Below, one piece after another: positions 33,230-45,300 of a stretch of 64,000 nucleotides of DNA. The DNA is from Pelargonium cotyledonis. Taxonomy: Eukaryota; Streptophyta; Magnoliopsida; Geraniales; Geraniaceae. A program made the translations under genes and the position numbers. Below the pieces are notes generated by a model. It worked only from the letters and a program-made list of their open reading frames with translations. It searched no databases and was not told where the DNA came from. Location of the stretch: contig JAYMTA010000020.1 in the NCBI GenBank assembly GCA_036897625.1, positions 1-64,000 on the forward strand, read 5' to 3'. The stretch's first letter is position 1, and every line of letters begins with the position of its first letter.

Positions 33230-36200
33230 ACTGGAATTCTTGTCTACTCTTTTTATCAATTTCATGACTCCCGTCTTGTATGTGAGTCAAGTAATCCTAA
33301 TACAGGTAGTTTTTAGTTGAAAGCAATCCCAATAGGTGTTTAAACTCCAGAAAGGTTTTTCTAGCCTTGAGAAGTATGCAACTTAAAAGAAAAAAATAGA
33401 AATAGAACCTATTACAGGGTCCATAATTCAGACTACTGTAAGTATATATCCAGGATCTAAGGAAAAACCTTAGTATAGAAATATCAATGAGGATCTAGCA
33501 ACTTACTTTATGTTACTAAGCATTTTTTCTTTTTATGATAACGAATTCGTTAAAAGAAAGGTAAGGGTAGTGCTTTATAGGAAGCTTCGTAGCCTTATCT
33601 TTCCCAGGAAAAAACTTCTTTCTATTAGTGAAAAGCCTAAAATCTGGGACTTAGTTACTCTTACTATCGGGGTATTCGGTTGTTTATTCTACTTTATTAT
33701 ATACATTTTTTTAGACTGCTTCTTAATTTCATTAAATAAAGATAAACAAAAGGAGTACAGGCTTCTTATATAAGGGGCCTGGAGCCAATGAACGAACAAA
33801 AGTTTTACTTTATAACTTTCTGCCTTTTAGCACTCTATTCTGCCAAAAAGTTTTTTTTTAATACCTTTTGCTTGTAAAATAAGGTAGTTTTTGCTTTATC
33901 AATTACAACCAGCACTTATTCGTATTCTTCCTACAAAATAAGGAAATACACATTTAACTTATAATATTAGCCACAAATTGAAGTTCTTTTGAGTTGAATA
34001 GATGGAGGCTTTACTTATTTCACAATTTACCAAAATTGCTTCCAAATATCGTTGATTACGCCTTTTTAATAGAATCCACACGTTCGGAAGATCCAGTAAG
34101 AGTTCCCCTTTTTATAAAATATAACAAGAAATCTTTTGCATTAGACAGGGATTTTAACCCAGATTATGGCATTGACTATTCTTAAGGAACATTTCAACTT
34201 GGGCGGCTAAACAAAAAGTAGGGTTGAAGAGATCTCTGTGTAGGCTTTTTCTCGTTCAATTTGGCTTTGGTAGCCTTGGGAGCCAGTATAGCCTTAGCTC
34301 GTACAGTTTTCTTGTTGTTAGGAATCAGTAATAGGAGTCTGGAGTTCTTATAGTATTATTATTTGTATTCTTCTTATATTGTATTAGAGTTTAATAGATA
34401 ATCTTTATAGAGTCTTATTAAGGTATATCCCTCTTAGTAATTGAAGTATAGACGCTAGCTCTAGTATTTAGGTAGGTGTTGTACCTGAGTAGCGCAGCGG
34501 AAAAAGGGAGATGTAAGGAATATTATAGACAGTTAACCTTCCACCGTGATATCAACAACTACTTACCTTCTTGTTTCTTGCTCTTATCCATACCCTGTAA
34601 TAAAAACTCTGAAAAGCGATAGGAGTTTTATATTTTAGTTTCAAATTTTACAAGGCTTTTTAAAACTATGAGGGTTTAAGAATTAGGAGTACTCTTTGAA
34701 CAGATTCTATTACAAGATGGGCAAAAGAAATATGAGATAAGGTGTATACCGGAGTCCATTTAGTTAGAAAACTTTTTATATAACAGTGGGATGATGTTTT
34801 GCATCCTCTTTTGATTGAATAATACAAAAAAATTAATAATAAACGAAGGAAACCCTCTCAGGTAGAGATTCTATGGATATTATACTGTGAATTCTGGTTC
34901 CAACTTTTTTAGTATATTTTTCTTACTAAAACCCTTTGGAAACTAACATATCTAGAAAAGCAATAAATAAGCTCTGAATATATAGTTAACAAGAGTACTC
35001 GCTGTACTCACTTTAGATTTTAGGTGAAACCCCTTATATTAGTATCGAAAACATGTCACTACTAAAAGTAAGAGGAGATCCTAAGAAGGAAACAGCTAGA
35101 ACTCTTATTAACTTTATGGTATTTTGATGTAGGGCTCCGGAATAGGATTCATGAAAGCTTTTTATAAAGTAAAGTTAAGTGGGTTGTAAATCCAAGGATA
35201 CCGGGGCTTTACGAATTGACTCTATTATTTAATTTCTATTTATTAATCTAAATTGAGGATTAGTTTATATCCTTTATAAGTGCAAAGCCTAAAATTGAGC
35301 TTCTATGTCTGGACTTTTTCTTTTGGTATTTAAAGAGATTCGCTTTATTCTACTACTTCTATTGACTAAATGTCTCCCAACTCCCTCCTAGAGGGAAGTT
35401 TTCGATAGCTAAGTTTGCTCGTTTCAGTAGGATCCTTCCTTCATGATTAAAAAGATATGGTTGATAAAATGTTTAATATAGGATTTGCTTTGAATGTTTC
35501 CCGTATGAGGAACCTTGTAACTAAAAGCAGAGCAAAAAAGAAATAAGAGGATCCCTTTTTTAATTATGTGCCCTGAATTGAAAACGAGAATAAATTTATG
35601 CGACCTTTCTCAGAAACTAAACTTAATCCAGGCAGATAATGCCACAGTTCGCACGAAATTTAGCAAAAAGATCCTCAGTAAAAAGGATCCAAAGTGGAAC
35701 CTGCGCCGAATAAGACTCATGGAAAAGGTTCGAATGCAGCAAAAGGAAGTCATTTGATTTATGTTAAAGAAGGAATTCCAATTACCTACTTAAAAGCTAA
35801 ACCTAATCGTTTTTAGGGAGTATTCTTGTTACGATATTCTGTATGTGAAGTGGCTTAGAAAAGAGACTCATGAATTTTGAAACCCACGGCTTCAGGTAGG
35901 TGTACTTGACGGCATGCTTCTTTTCTTTCTAGGTTTCAAGGTAAAGGGCAAAGAGTCTGGTGTAACTAATATTCTTAGTATTTCGTCTAGTATTTTTTAA
36001 GAAGTATAGAAGTAATATAGTAATTTTTAATCTAAGAGCAATTTCCACAATTTCGTAAAAGCATAGATATATAAAAGGGGGGTCCTTAGGAGAAGAAGTA
36101 CTAATCTTAATCTTGGACGTTGTTAAGTCTTGGATATGCCCGGACCCTTTAACGGGTTTGACAATAAACAGTATTATGATAAATCTGATTTTAGTTTTAG

Positions 36201-38520
36201 AAAGACTATAAGAAAGATTTAGTATTAGATTCAGGCAATAGAAAAACATATGAAATATGAGAAAGTCTTTGGTAGCTACCTTACGAGGTTATCTAAACTA
36301 CAAGAATTTCAAAAACTTTGGGGCTGTAAGGAATAGCAGTTGTAAAGACGTTACCTATTAGCAGTACATCCGTTGGGAAACTCACCAATCCCAAAAAACA
36401 AAGTGAATAAGCTTGTTTAAGGGTAATAAGAGGAATTTAATTTGAATGGACCTCACTCTCTCTAATACCTGTAATTTGTATTAAGAGTCTTCTTTGTATT
36501 AGGGGTTGTTATACTTTTACCCTACGAGTAGTTTTAATAAAATGAAGCAAAAATTTTCCTATCTGTTTTACTGGTGTGAGATTCATAGTAGGGGTCTACT
36601 TGTGTATTAAGCCGAGTCAATCAAATAAGTAGTAAAAAAAGACCGTAAGCATCAGTTTGACATTAGCTGTCAGATACAGATTTCTCTGCTAATTCACCCA
36701 TATTGCTTTATTGACTAAGACTGGACCTCTCTATTCAGTGTTCCCTCTCTTTTATCTTATTTTCTCTTGGTTAATAAAAGCTTATAAGCGGGGAAAGACC
36801 TTCTATTGACTAGCGATTGCTTTGTTTCTGAACCTTAAATATTGTAGCTAAGCGAATTTACATTATCCCTTTATTTAATTTCTACCCTTGAAAAAGTGAA
36901 ATCTGTAAGAAAATTCTTGACTTCTAGTTTTGGAGTCTACGTTTTACTAGAGTTACTTACGAGGAAACAATACGCGCACACTTTACTTGGCTAATGAAAC
37001 CAACACTAGATCTTAGCCATACTTGTAGTAAGCTATGTAGAATACTAAAGGTACTACCTACTCTTTAATTTATCGGGATGAGTAAAATCTAAATTCCAAG
37101 GGGGCTCTTGCTTAGAGAAATAGGGAAGTACTTTCCTATTTTATATAAATAATATGTCATTTAGTCGGCAGTTTTCCTAGTCCCAAAGGTTAGTTTTGGT
37201 ACATTATATACATTAAAATTCGCACACTTCGGGGACAAGTAGATCAAGGAACAATCGATACTTAGGATCTCCATACGTGTAAATACTAACTGTTTTAGTT
37301 TTAGTTAAGCAAGCTCAAGGAAGATTAAAGGTAAGATATAAAATTCTCACTCAGTTAGGAACTCTTGCACAAAAAGCCGGAAACCCGATAATTTAAAAAA
37401 GGGCATACCCTTACCTAATTTGGTAATCACTAAATTGGGGTATCTCGGTCAAGTATCATAAGTAGAAACCGTCCAAATAGGACCCTGTTATTGTAAGAAA
37501 AAGCTGGGGTCCTGTTTATCCGTTAGTCAAAGATTAAAGCATTTCTACAGAATTATTATATAGCTAGAAGAGCTAAGGGCGGGCTCTATGGACAAAGAAA
37601 AAAAAGCCTACTAGTTCTGGTAACCCATACTTAGCCTAGAGTATAGCTGACGTTTATGGATTGGAAAAGGTAGACATTCTATACACGAATTCCAAAAGCT
37701 AAACTATGACCGGCCATCAGATTTGCAAGGAAACTCCTAATTTATAATACGACATACTTTAAAGAGACCCCTCTTAAAAGGCTTTGCTGTTATCACTTGA
37801 GAGAGGAGAGTTATTCTGTCAAATACCTTACTGGCCCGGGAGGTGTCTCTTATTACCTCTGAGTTTAGGTAAACTCTTTCCTTGAGGGGGCTTAATACTG
37901 GATCCTATTGTAGAATATTTTGAAGATCTCCACTAATTTATGCAGTTTTCTTCTTCATAGCAACAAATCCCTGGTAGGAGCACCCAATACACGTAGGGGT
38001 TTCCTTTGGTAGTCTTAACTGCGCTTTAGGATTCTTGCTAGAAATAGTCAGTATTTCTTTTTATTTGGGAAGCTGAGTCTACAATAATGTAAGTTTCAAA
38101 AGTAAAGTATACTAAACTAACTTAACTAATAAAGGTCTTAAAGTTTTAGGTTGCTCTTCTAGGGTCCGATACGAAAGCAGCTAACTTGCTCTTAACCACA
38201 CTTTTAAAAACTAGCGGGGAGCTGTCCATTTTTATTATGTAGTTTACTAGCTTTATACTACGGAAAACGCTCGAGTAAGCGAGTAAACTGTAACTAAATT
38301 ACTTGGTGTTATCAGACTTATTTTAAAGAGTTCTGTAGTATACAATATAAGACCTATCACTTTATGGAAACTGTTTGCTAATAAAGAAAACCCCGGTCTC
38401 TCTCCTCTCAAACGCAAAAGAAGATTTGCTGCTTAATTTCATATTTGATCTACCGATTATAACAAATCCGGTTTACTTGCAATGTGTCTTGTAGTTTTTT
38501 AACTATATTAAGGCTATTCT
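33230..38520. other. AT-rich spacer with short hypothetical frames
   Basis: I recognise no gene. Two ATG-started frames are noted: 33510-33773 (plus, 87 aa, basic N-terminal half and one hydrophobic segment near IGVFGCLFYFIIYIFLDCF) and 35566-35757 (plus, 63 aa, Lys/Arg-rich). Neither has a family motif, and their length is near what chance gives. A tRNA 5' piece lies at 34484-34500 (CCTGAGTAGCGCAGCGG), similar to a Pro-type D-arm. Confidence 0.4.
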
Positions 38521-38522
38521 AG

Positions 38523-38570
38523 CAAGGCGCGCCTCGAACCTACGGGCGTTCATTCTTGCTTTACGTAGGG
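38523..38570 (-). pseudogene. tRNA 3' fragment
   Basis: The minus strand gives GCCCGTAGGTTCGAGGCGC, a T-arm-like sequence. CCTACG and CGTAGG at 38539-38544 and 38564-38569 form a 6-bp stem around it. No other arm is recognisable. Confidence 0.35.
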
Positions 38571-38820
38571 TTCTCAGTAGTAGTTTTAGCACCCACCTAA
38601 ACTAAGTCCTTCCTTATTATGAACTTTCTGATATCATTACAAAGCTTGTTTCGTTCTACAATAACAACGAGGATCCTAGTTTTAGTTATTACTTTATGGC
38701 CATAAGTACAATGCACCAACTCAATACCAGCTAGATATACAACACTTTCTTTCGTCTATACTTTATTAATAAAGGGTTCCGTTTAAGTTTAAGAAAGAGG
38801 GCATGTTATGACAAATGTAA

Positions 38821-38852
38821 CCCCGGCGGGCAGATATGGGTTCGAATGCTGT
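38821..38852 (+). pseudogene. tRNA T-arm fragment
   Basis: GGCGGGCAGATATGGGTTCG followed by AATGC resembles the 3' half of a tRNA with a T-loop TTCGAAT. Pairing is weak and upstream arms are lost. Confidence 0.35.
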
Positions 38853-38859
38853 TAACACC

Positions 38860-41800
38860 TATAGGGGTTACCTAATAAGCTAGATAAAACCTATGCTTTT
38901 AGTCGTAGCAGTCTTTTACTGTGTACCCAATATAGAGGAATAAGCCAAGCACTTAAGGGGATTCCGTTTTCTCAGTTGATTTGTTGATTTTCTGACAATT
39001 TGAAAGAGAAAATCAATAAAGTTTACCAAGAGAAATAAGTACATTTCAAGGGCAGAAAGACAAATCCGAGTTTAGAGAATCTCCCTTTATTATATCTTTT
39101 TTTCTAGATCAGAAGCTGAAAAAGAAGACTTTCTTTAAACCTTTATGCGACTCTTCACTTGATAACTTTAACTTAGACTAAAAAACTATTTTACTTCAAA
39201 GGAAAGACTCTCAATAAAGCATTAAAATATTCAAAAGCTTTACTTTGTATCCCGCACCCTCCAACTCCAGAGTACTCCCTACCCTATGAACTGCCCCAAT
39301 CTCTGCTAACTTTAAGAAAGATAAATAAAGAACCTAAGAGTCCCTCTTGAGTGTAAAAGCTTTCTCTATAACTGGTGTATAAATTTTTGATATAAAAACA
39401 GCTGCTACAAGGACTAGCCCTCTGGGTTGGGTTTAGCTTTTTTCTTTAAAGGGAGGGTCCGCACCCTATTGATAGGGACAACCCATATAATTAAGATTCC
39501 GCTCGATAAAAGACTTCGGACAATTCCTGATACTAGTAGTAGCTTGGTTTTATATTCCAAAAATGAAAAGTGAGTCTAGTTTTTGTATAGCTTTGGAAGA
39601 GATATTGTAGGCATATTTTCATTTCAAGAGTAGTATAAAAAGAAATATAATGTTTAATCAACGGATCCTGATAATAGTTAGAAGAAAGTAAGTGAACTAC
39701 GAAAAGTCCAAAGTAGTCAAATTTTCCTAAACCAACGAGGGGAATTCTCTTATAAGATTCTTTTTGGAATTCGAGCAAGGGAGGAGCTCACTTAAAAAGT
39801 TATTTGGAACAGAGAAAAGCGGAACCTCAGCTTATTTAACTTTTTGTATAACTTGAGTTGCTTATTATTTATACGTAATATTTACAGACTTGCTCTTTTT
39901 GATTATCTAGTAATTGTTCCCGTTAACGGGGGTCTCCTCTTTGTTTTCTATAAAAGCCTAGCTTTGGGGAGTTAAGGATATTTGAATCGCTTAGATAAAG
40001 AAATGTTCCGCTCTACCCAAGATGGATATGTTTTTTTTAATCATTAGAGTTCTCTCATATTCTAATTTTAAAAGTAGAGCTTATCTTGGTGTTTTGTGAC
40101 TAGGTCGCCTAGAATTCCAACAATGGAGATTTATATTTTACTAATATCCAAGAAGGTTTTTGGTGTAAGAGGAGTCTTAGTAAGTACAGAGTAAAAGTAA
40201 GAATTTCCTCCTAACAATCCTCTTTACTATCCCAGCAGACACTAAAATTAGTAGAACATGAAGAAATCTCTTTTGTTAAGCAAATAGTAAGAATTTGTAC
40301 TGGATTAGTAGATTCCGGTGTTTAGACTTTTTCTTGCTTATACTCTGAAGCTACTTTCCAGACTAGAAAAACCTACCTTGACCCTTTAAATTGGCTTAGA
40401 AAGTAAAAAAAAAAAATTAATGAACAATACCAAACGCAGGCAAATTCCAAGATAAATCTTGCTTCTGTGAAACCTGAATTAAGTTATAGGTACAGCCAGC
40501 CAGCACAAAGAGGAAAGAAAGTCAAAGTTACAATATCTAGAGTTGCTTCCCGAAGCCCTCCCAACGTAGTTTGATAGATGCCCCTTCTTTGTTAGCTTCT
40601 TCGTGTAAACAGGTTCTAGGAAGTCTTTCCTGTATCTTATATTGTTCCCAACTCCCAGAACCAGAAGTGCAAGTGGTGAGAAAATAAGGATTTGTTTTTA
40701 AGCAATTCTTGTAGTTATATTTTTTGACAAAGAGGGTAATAATGAAATAGGATATAGAATCGGTGCGGCTTTGTTCCGTATTATAAGTTCTAGCTTTTTA
40801 CAGTATATATATAAATGAAGGTACAAATTAAGAAGATGAAGAAGTCGGTTACTTATTTATAGTATAGGGGACCCTTTAGTTAATCTTTGTTACAGGCAAT
40901 GGCAATGTAATAAGTTCTTCGTTTAACCAAAGATGTAATGTCCAAGCAGTTCTTGGTGGGTTTAGTATACTCTCCATTAATTAAGTTAATAACTCCTCAA
41001 CTTTCTGTGGATGGGGCGACTAGTATAATAGAAAGTTTTTGATTCTACCCAGGGGTTTTCAGTGTAGTGCATTATTAAGACCTTAATTTCCTCATTTGAA
41101 ACAGGAGATTCCTCACAGGTTTTTATAATAGGTACCTTAGTGATACACAAGCACTTTCAAACATATCTAGTTCTGCATGCTTTTTATACTTTATAGATAG
41201 CCGAGTCGCAAGGGTATAAAAGCGCTGTTTCGGGATTTGTAACAGAGTTCTTCTCTTTAAGAATTTCATTTTAGCGAGTTCTTGGTTAAAAGTATGGCGG
41301 ATCGAATTATATTAAAATAAAGGACAAATATTCCATAGTGTAAAAAGTTTGGATACCCTTTTTCAGGTAGTGAATCTACCTAACTTTTTCTTTTACAGAA
41401 GTCTACGATGCAAAAATACTAAAGGAATATGGGCCATCACTTCATGGTAAAGAAAATTCTTATACTCGGGCGGAACTCTAATTTAGGAAACTCTTTTATA
41501 TAACATAAAAGTAGTAACTAAGAAAATGGTATGTTTTAACTAAATTTGTCAAGTTAAGTTTGCTTACATATAAGGTAGGCAGGGCCCTCTTTTTCCAAAA
41601 TTAAGGCTTATTTAAAAGAACCTTGAAGTCAAGCCCGCAATAGTAAGGGTATATTACTTAAAAAGGGATTCTAAAATAGCGTATTAAAAATAGGGATACT
41701 ATAAGCCTCGCTATTAAGGACTCCTACTGGAATAACCTGCTACTTGATGAATAAACAAATAAAAGGAGTTTTGTTGTTAGGATTGAAAGCCAAAGGGTTA

Positions 41801-42275
41801 CATCTAATATGGATTAGTGCGCATTTCTTACTACTCCTTATACTACATAAGTGTTTAAATGCAATGTGTTCTAAATTCTTTTTCTAAAACCTGTTTCTCC
41901 TAACTTATATACCTACTTAGATTCCCTCTTAAACACTGTTTTAATAAATTTACGTCACTTCCTTCAACTTGGCCAAGACTTATCCACGAGGATTCTCTGC
42001 AACTCGGGGTAAACATTAAAAGGAATACACAAAAACTATTAGACAAACAAAGCCATTTCTATATTGAGTCCTTAACGAAGAACACTCCCTGAACTTCCTA
42101 AATCGAGTCTAACTTATCTACGGACACCTTGTATAGAGTTTAAAGAGCTATTACTTTTTCTTCAGAAGCTCTCAGTACTTGATTGTATTTATTAAGGTTT
42201 ACTCTGGTATTTCAGTACGTACATAGATTACATACAACACTCTTAACAAGTACTTTGACTATGAATACGTCTATA
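38860..42275. other. AT-rich spacer
   Basis: I see no gene. The frame 39533-39778 (minus) has no motif. A word near 39767-39777 (GGAATTCGAGCAA) also occurs in the inverted repeat pair at 58.15 and 59.18 kb. Confidence 0.45.
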
Positions 42276-42279
42276 GTGA

Positions 42280-42346
42280 GCACTTTTAGTTCAGCTCGGT
42301 AGAGCGCAGGTCTCCGAAACCCGATGCCCTACCCTAGGTTCCAGAG
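42280..42346 (+). pseudogene. tRNA-Trp-like pseudogene with altered anticodon
   Basis: GCACTTTTAGTTCAGCTCGG, then TAGAGCGCAGGTCTCCGAAA, follow plant mitochondrial trnW closely (which has CTCCAAA in the loop). Here the anticodon position reads CCG instead of CCA, the anticodon 3' stem is changed, and the T-arm is replaced by unrelated sequence. It cannot be a normal tRNA-Trp. Confidence 0.65.
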
Positions 42347-42349
42347 TAA

Positions 42350-45300
42350 ACTTTCTTTAAACTCGTCTCTTTCCGCAGCTTTATTTTATTTACGTATGGG
42401 ATTTCGCAATGTAAAAAGTTTTAACTTGATAGATTAACCAAGGCCTTTCTGGCTTTTCAAAAAACGAAAAAAGGGTTCCTAGATATTGAAAAAGAATATC
42501 CAAGAGTAGAATTAGTATTCTATTTACCGCATTCACTCACATGCTGAAGTTAAATACAGTTCTATCGACCAGGTATTATAATGATATGTAACCGTGACCC
42601 AGTTCCCTGCTTTAACTCATTTCTCTTTAATAAAGAAGTATCCATATATTTTTGAAGAATAGGAGCCTTTTATGCAATTTGTGTACTTAGTTATCTGTAT
42701 AGTTTACGTTGCCTTGTTTTTTATTATTGTAAAGAGCGCCTTCCTATACCAATAAAAACTTTAACTAATAAGAGCTTTTTTAGAGAACTCATTGTTATTC
42801 ACTTTTACAAAGCACATAATCCAGCTCTTTCTATTGACACTCGGCCAGGATATGAGCCTTTCCTGGGGGACCTCGAAGGTACTGCTTGTCATATTTTCAA
42901 TTACTACACACACAAGCCCAAACTCTAATTTTGTCGATAATAGATTACTAAAGATAGCGAGTTCTATATACTAAGATAGTCCAAAATCTATATACATAAG
43001 GACGTGGTGACAGAAAAACGCATGGAACTTCTTACCTATAGGGCTTCCGTCTAAAGGAATGGAATAATCCCCGAAATTGACTCCTATATAAGCTTGTGCT
43101 GTTGGGTTTGACATTATAAGAAAAGGCGCATAAGAATTCCTTTTTATCGTTTATAATATACAACTTTAAAGTTAACAGAATAAAGTTAATTTACAGTCTG
43201 TCTGGATGTTGGTAAGAGTTCAGTACTAGTAAACGAGAGTCTGGGTTCGGAAAGAGCATCCCGAAATTTGAGTTTTAGTATTTAGTAGTAAGCGCTTGGT
43301 CAGTAAAAGTTAATATTTTTCTTAATACCAAAGAGTTTAGATTCCGCGCCAGTTAGTGCTCTCCCCTTTTCTGGTTAAGGCTTTCGTTAGTTATTGGTTT
43401 GACTTAGTCCGGAAGAGAATAAAAACACAACTTACGATTTCAACCTAAATTACGAAACCCTTTCTTTGAACAAGAGTTCGTATACCCTTGTTACTTTTAA
43501 AAAAGGGATCCTGTTATAGAAACATTTGTACATTACTATTCTAAAGTTCTGGATTTAAAATAAAGAATTTGTTAAACCAATCCTTCTGACTAAGTAAAAT
43601 TTTATTAACTTATATGTGTTCTACTTCTGCGCTTTGCAGCTCTTACTGAGAGTTCATTCGCTCAATAGACAAGATAGGCAACTCATACTAGCTTTGGTTA
43701 TTAGCTATGCTAGGAGAGGATTTACACGTATATTGCATGGCTTTACGCCTTTATAAATACTCACGAAGCTCCGCGTGTATGTTTTGCAGTGAGCAGGCAC
43801 AGTCTTTATGTTATACTGTTTTTGTAGTTACTGAAAAAAGAGTTCTTCATACACTTACCTGATATGAAATAAAGCTTGATGACACTATATAGCAGTTAGT
43901 GCAAATAGCTGATCCCTAAAAAATAAAGTAGGTAAAATGCCCTTCAGGAGCGTTATCGGCTTGAAACTAAAAGCTCTGTAAAACTCGCGTATAAATTTTC
44001 TTGTTCCTTGTTCTAATAATTTACTAAAAGAGGTCTTCTGGGCCCTTACACAAGTTAGCAGTCCCTGCTATGAAACTAAGTTAGATTCCTTAATTGAAGG
44101 GAAATTCTTTGAGTAGTTAAAAATTACTATAATAGAAGCTCCCTTAAGTAAGTATCAACTATACATGATACGTATAGGAAATAAAAGATGGGCAGCTTTA
44201 GGTTCAAAAGAATGTCCAAACTGTTCTCTGGATACTAAACCCTTTAAAAATACAAGCTAATCCCTGGCTTAGAAAGACTTCTGCAATTTTACGAACCCGC
44301 GCCTCCGTATTTTTTGCGATGTCTTATAGTGCATTAGCAGAAAAGGGGCATATATGTGCCTAAGATATAGATATTATTAACTAAAAACATACTTAAAAGA
44401 GGATTAGAAAAGCACAATAGAAAAAATATTCTAGTGTGAAGAGTATACCAGAGTTATTCTATGAGCTTCTTTTAGGCACAAAATACGTATATTACGTATA
44501 CTAATAAAGTAATTAATCTAACCCTTTGGTAATGAAACCGAGATGGAAGGGGGAATACTCTGGAAAGATCTTATCAACCAACTTTGTAATTAAAAAAAGT
44601 AGTACAGCTTGTAACACGCAAATTTAATATCTGAAGAAAGCCTCCTTTTTTTTTGAATCTCTTCCTTCTTGAAACTTAAACTTAGTTTTCTATTTACGAA
44701 ACAGACGAGCAAAAAACGAGAGGGTCCGTCTAACGAAAGCATAAAGGTCAGTCCAAGTAATCGTACATTGCACGCAAGAATCAAGAAGGACTCGGATCCA
44801 CACAGGTTCAAATCGCACAGATTCCTACAAAGGATCCTAACTGCAATTACTCATATCATGTACTAAAGAACACCGTACACTATATAATAAATAGGCAAGG
44901 CAACAACTCAACTACAAGTAAAATCTCGACAGGTATCCTGTGCTCTGTAACTCCTATTCGGAGAGGTTTTATGTGTTCCATTTTTCCTTGTTTGTCATAT
45001 GTATTTGGTCTTAGTAGTCTAAAAAAGAAGATTATCCTGTTATTTATTTTTATTAAGAGTTTCCTTTGGATCCGTGTTTGACGAAAATAAAAATCCGAAT
45101 AAAAAAGTTTATGAAAAACTTGTGCTTGAACTGAGTCATTTTAGGATAGAGACCCGGAGGTAAATCCGTTCAGAAAGAGCTTACAAGTTCCCCCTTTTTG
45201 GTCCCCATGTTAAGAGCGACGGGTATGGTGTGGACTATTAAGTCAAGTAGATTAAGATATTTTGTGGAGTAAAAAAAGGTAACCTATAAATTATAAAAGC

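Noticed and set aside
33510-33773. 87-aa ATG frame with one hydrophobic segment as a gene
   Set aside because: Length is close to the chance range and no motif or conserved neighbour supports it; kept only as a note in the spacer entry.
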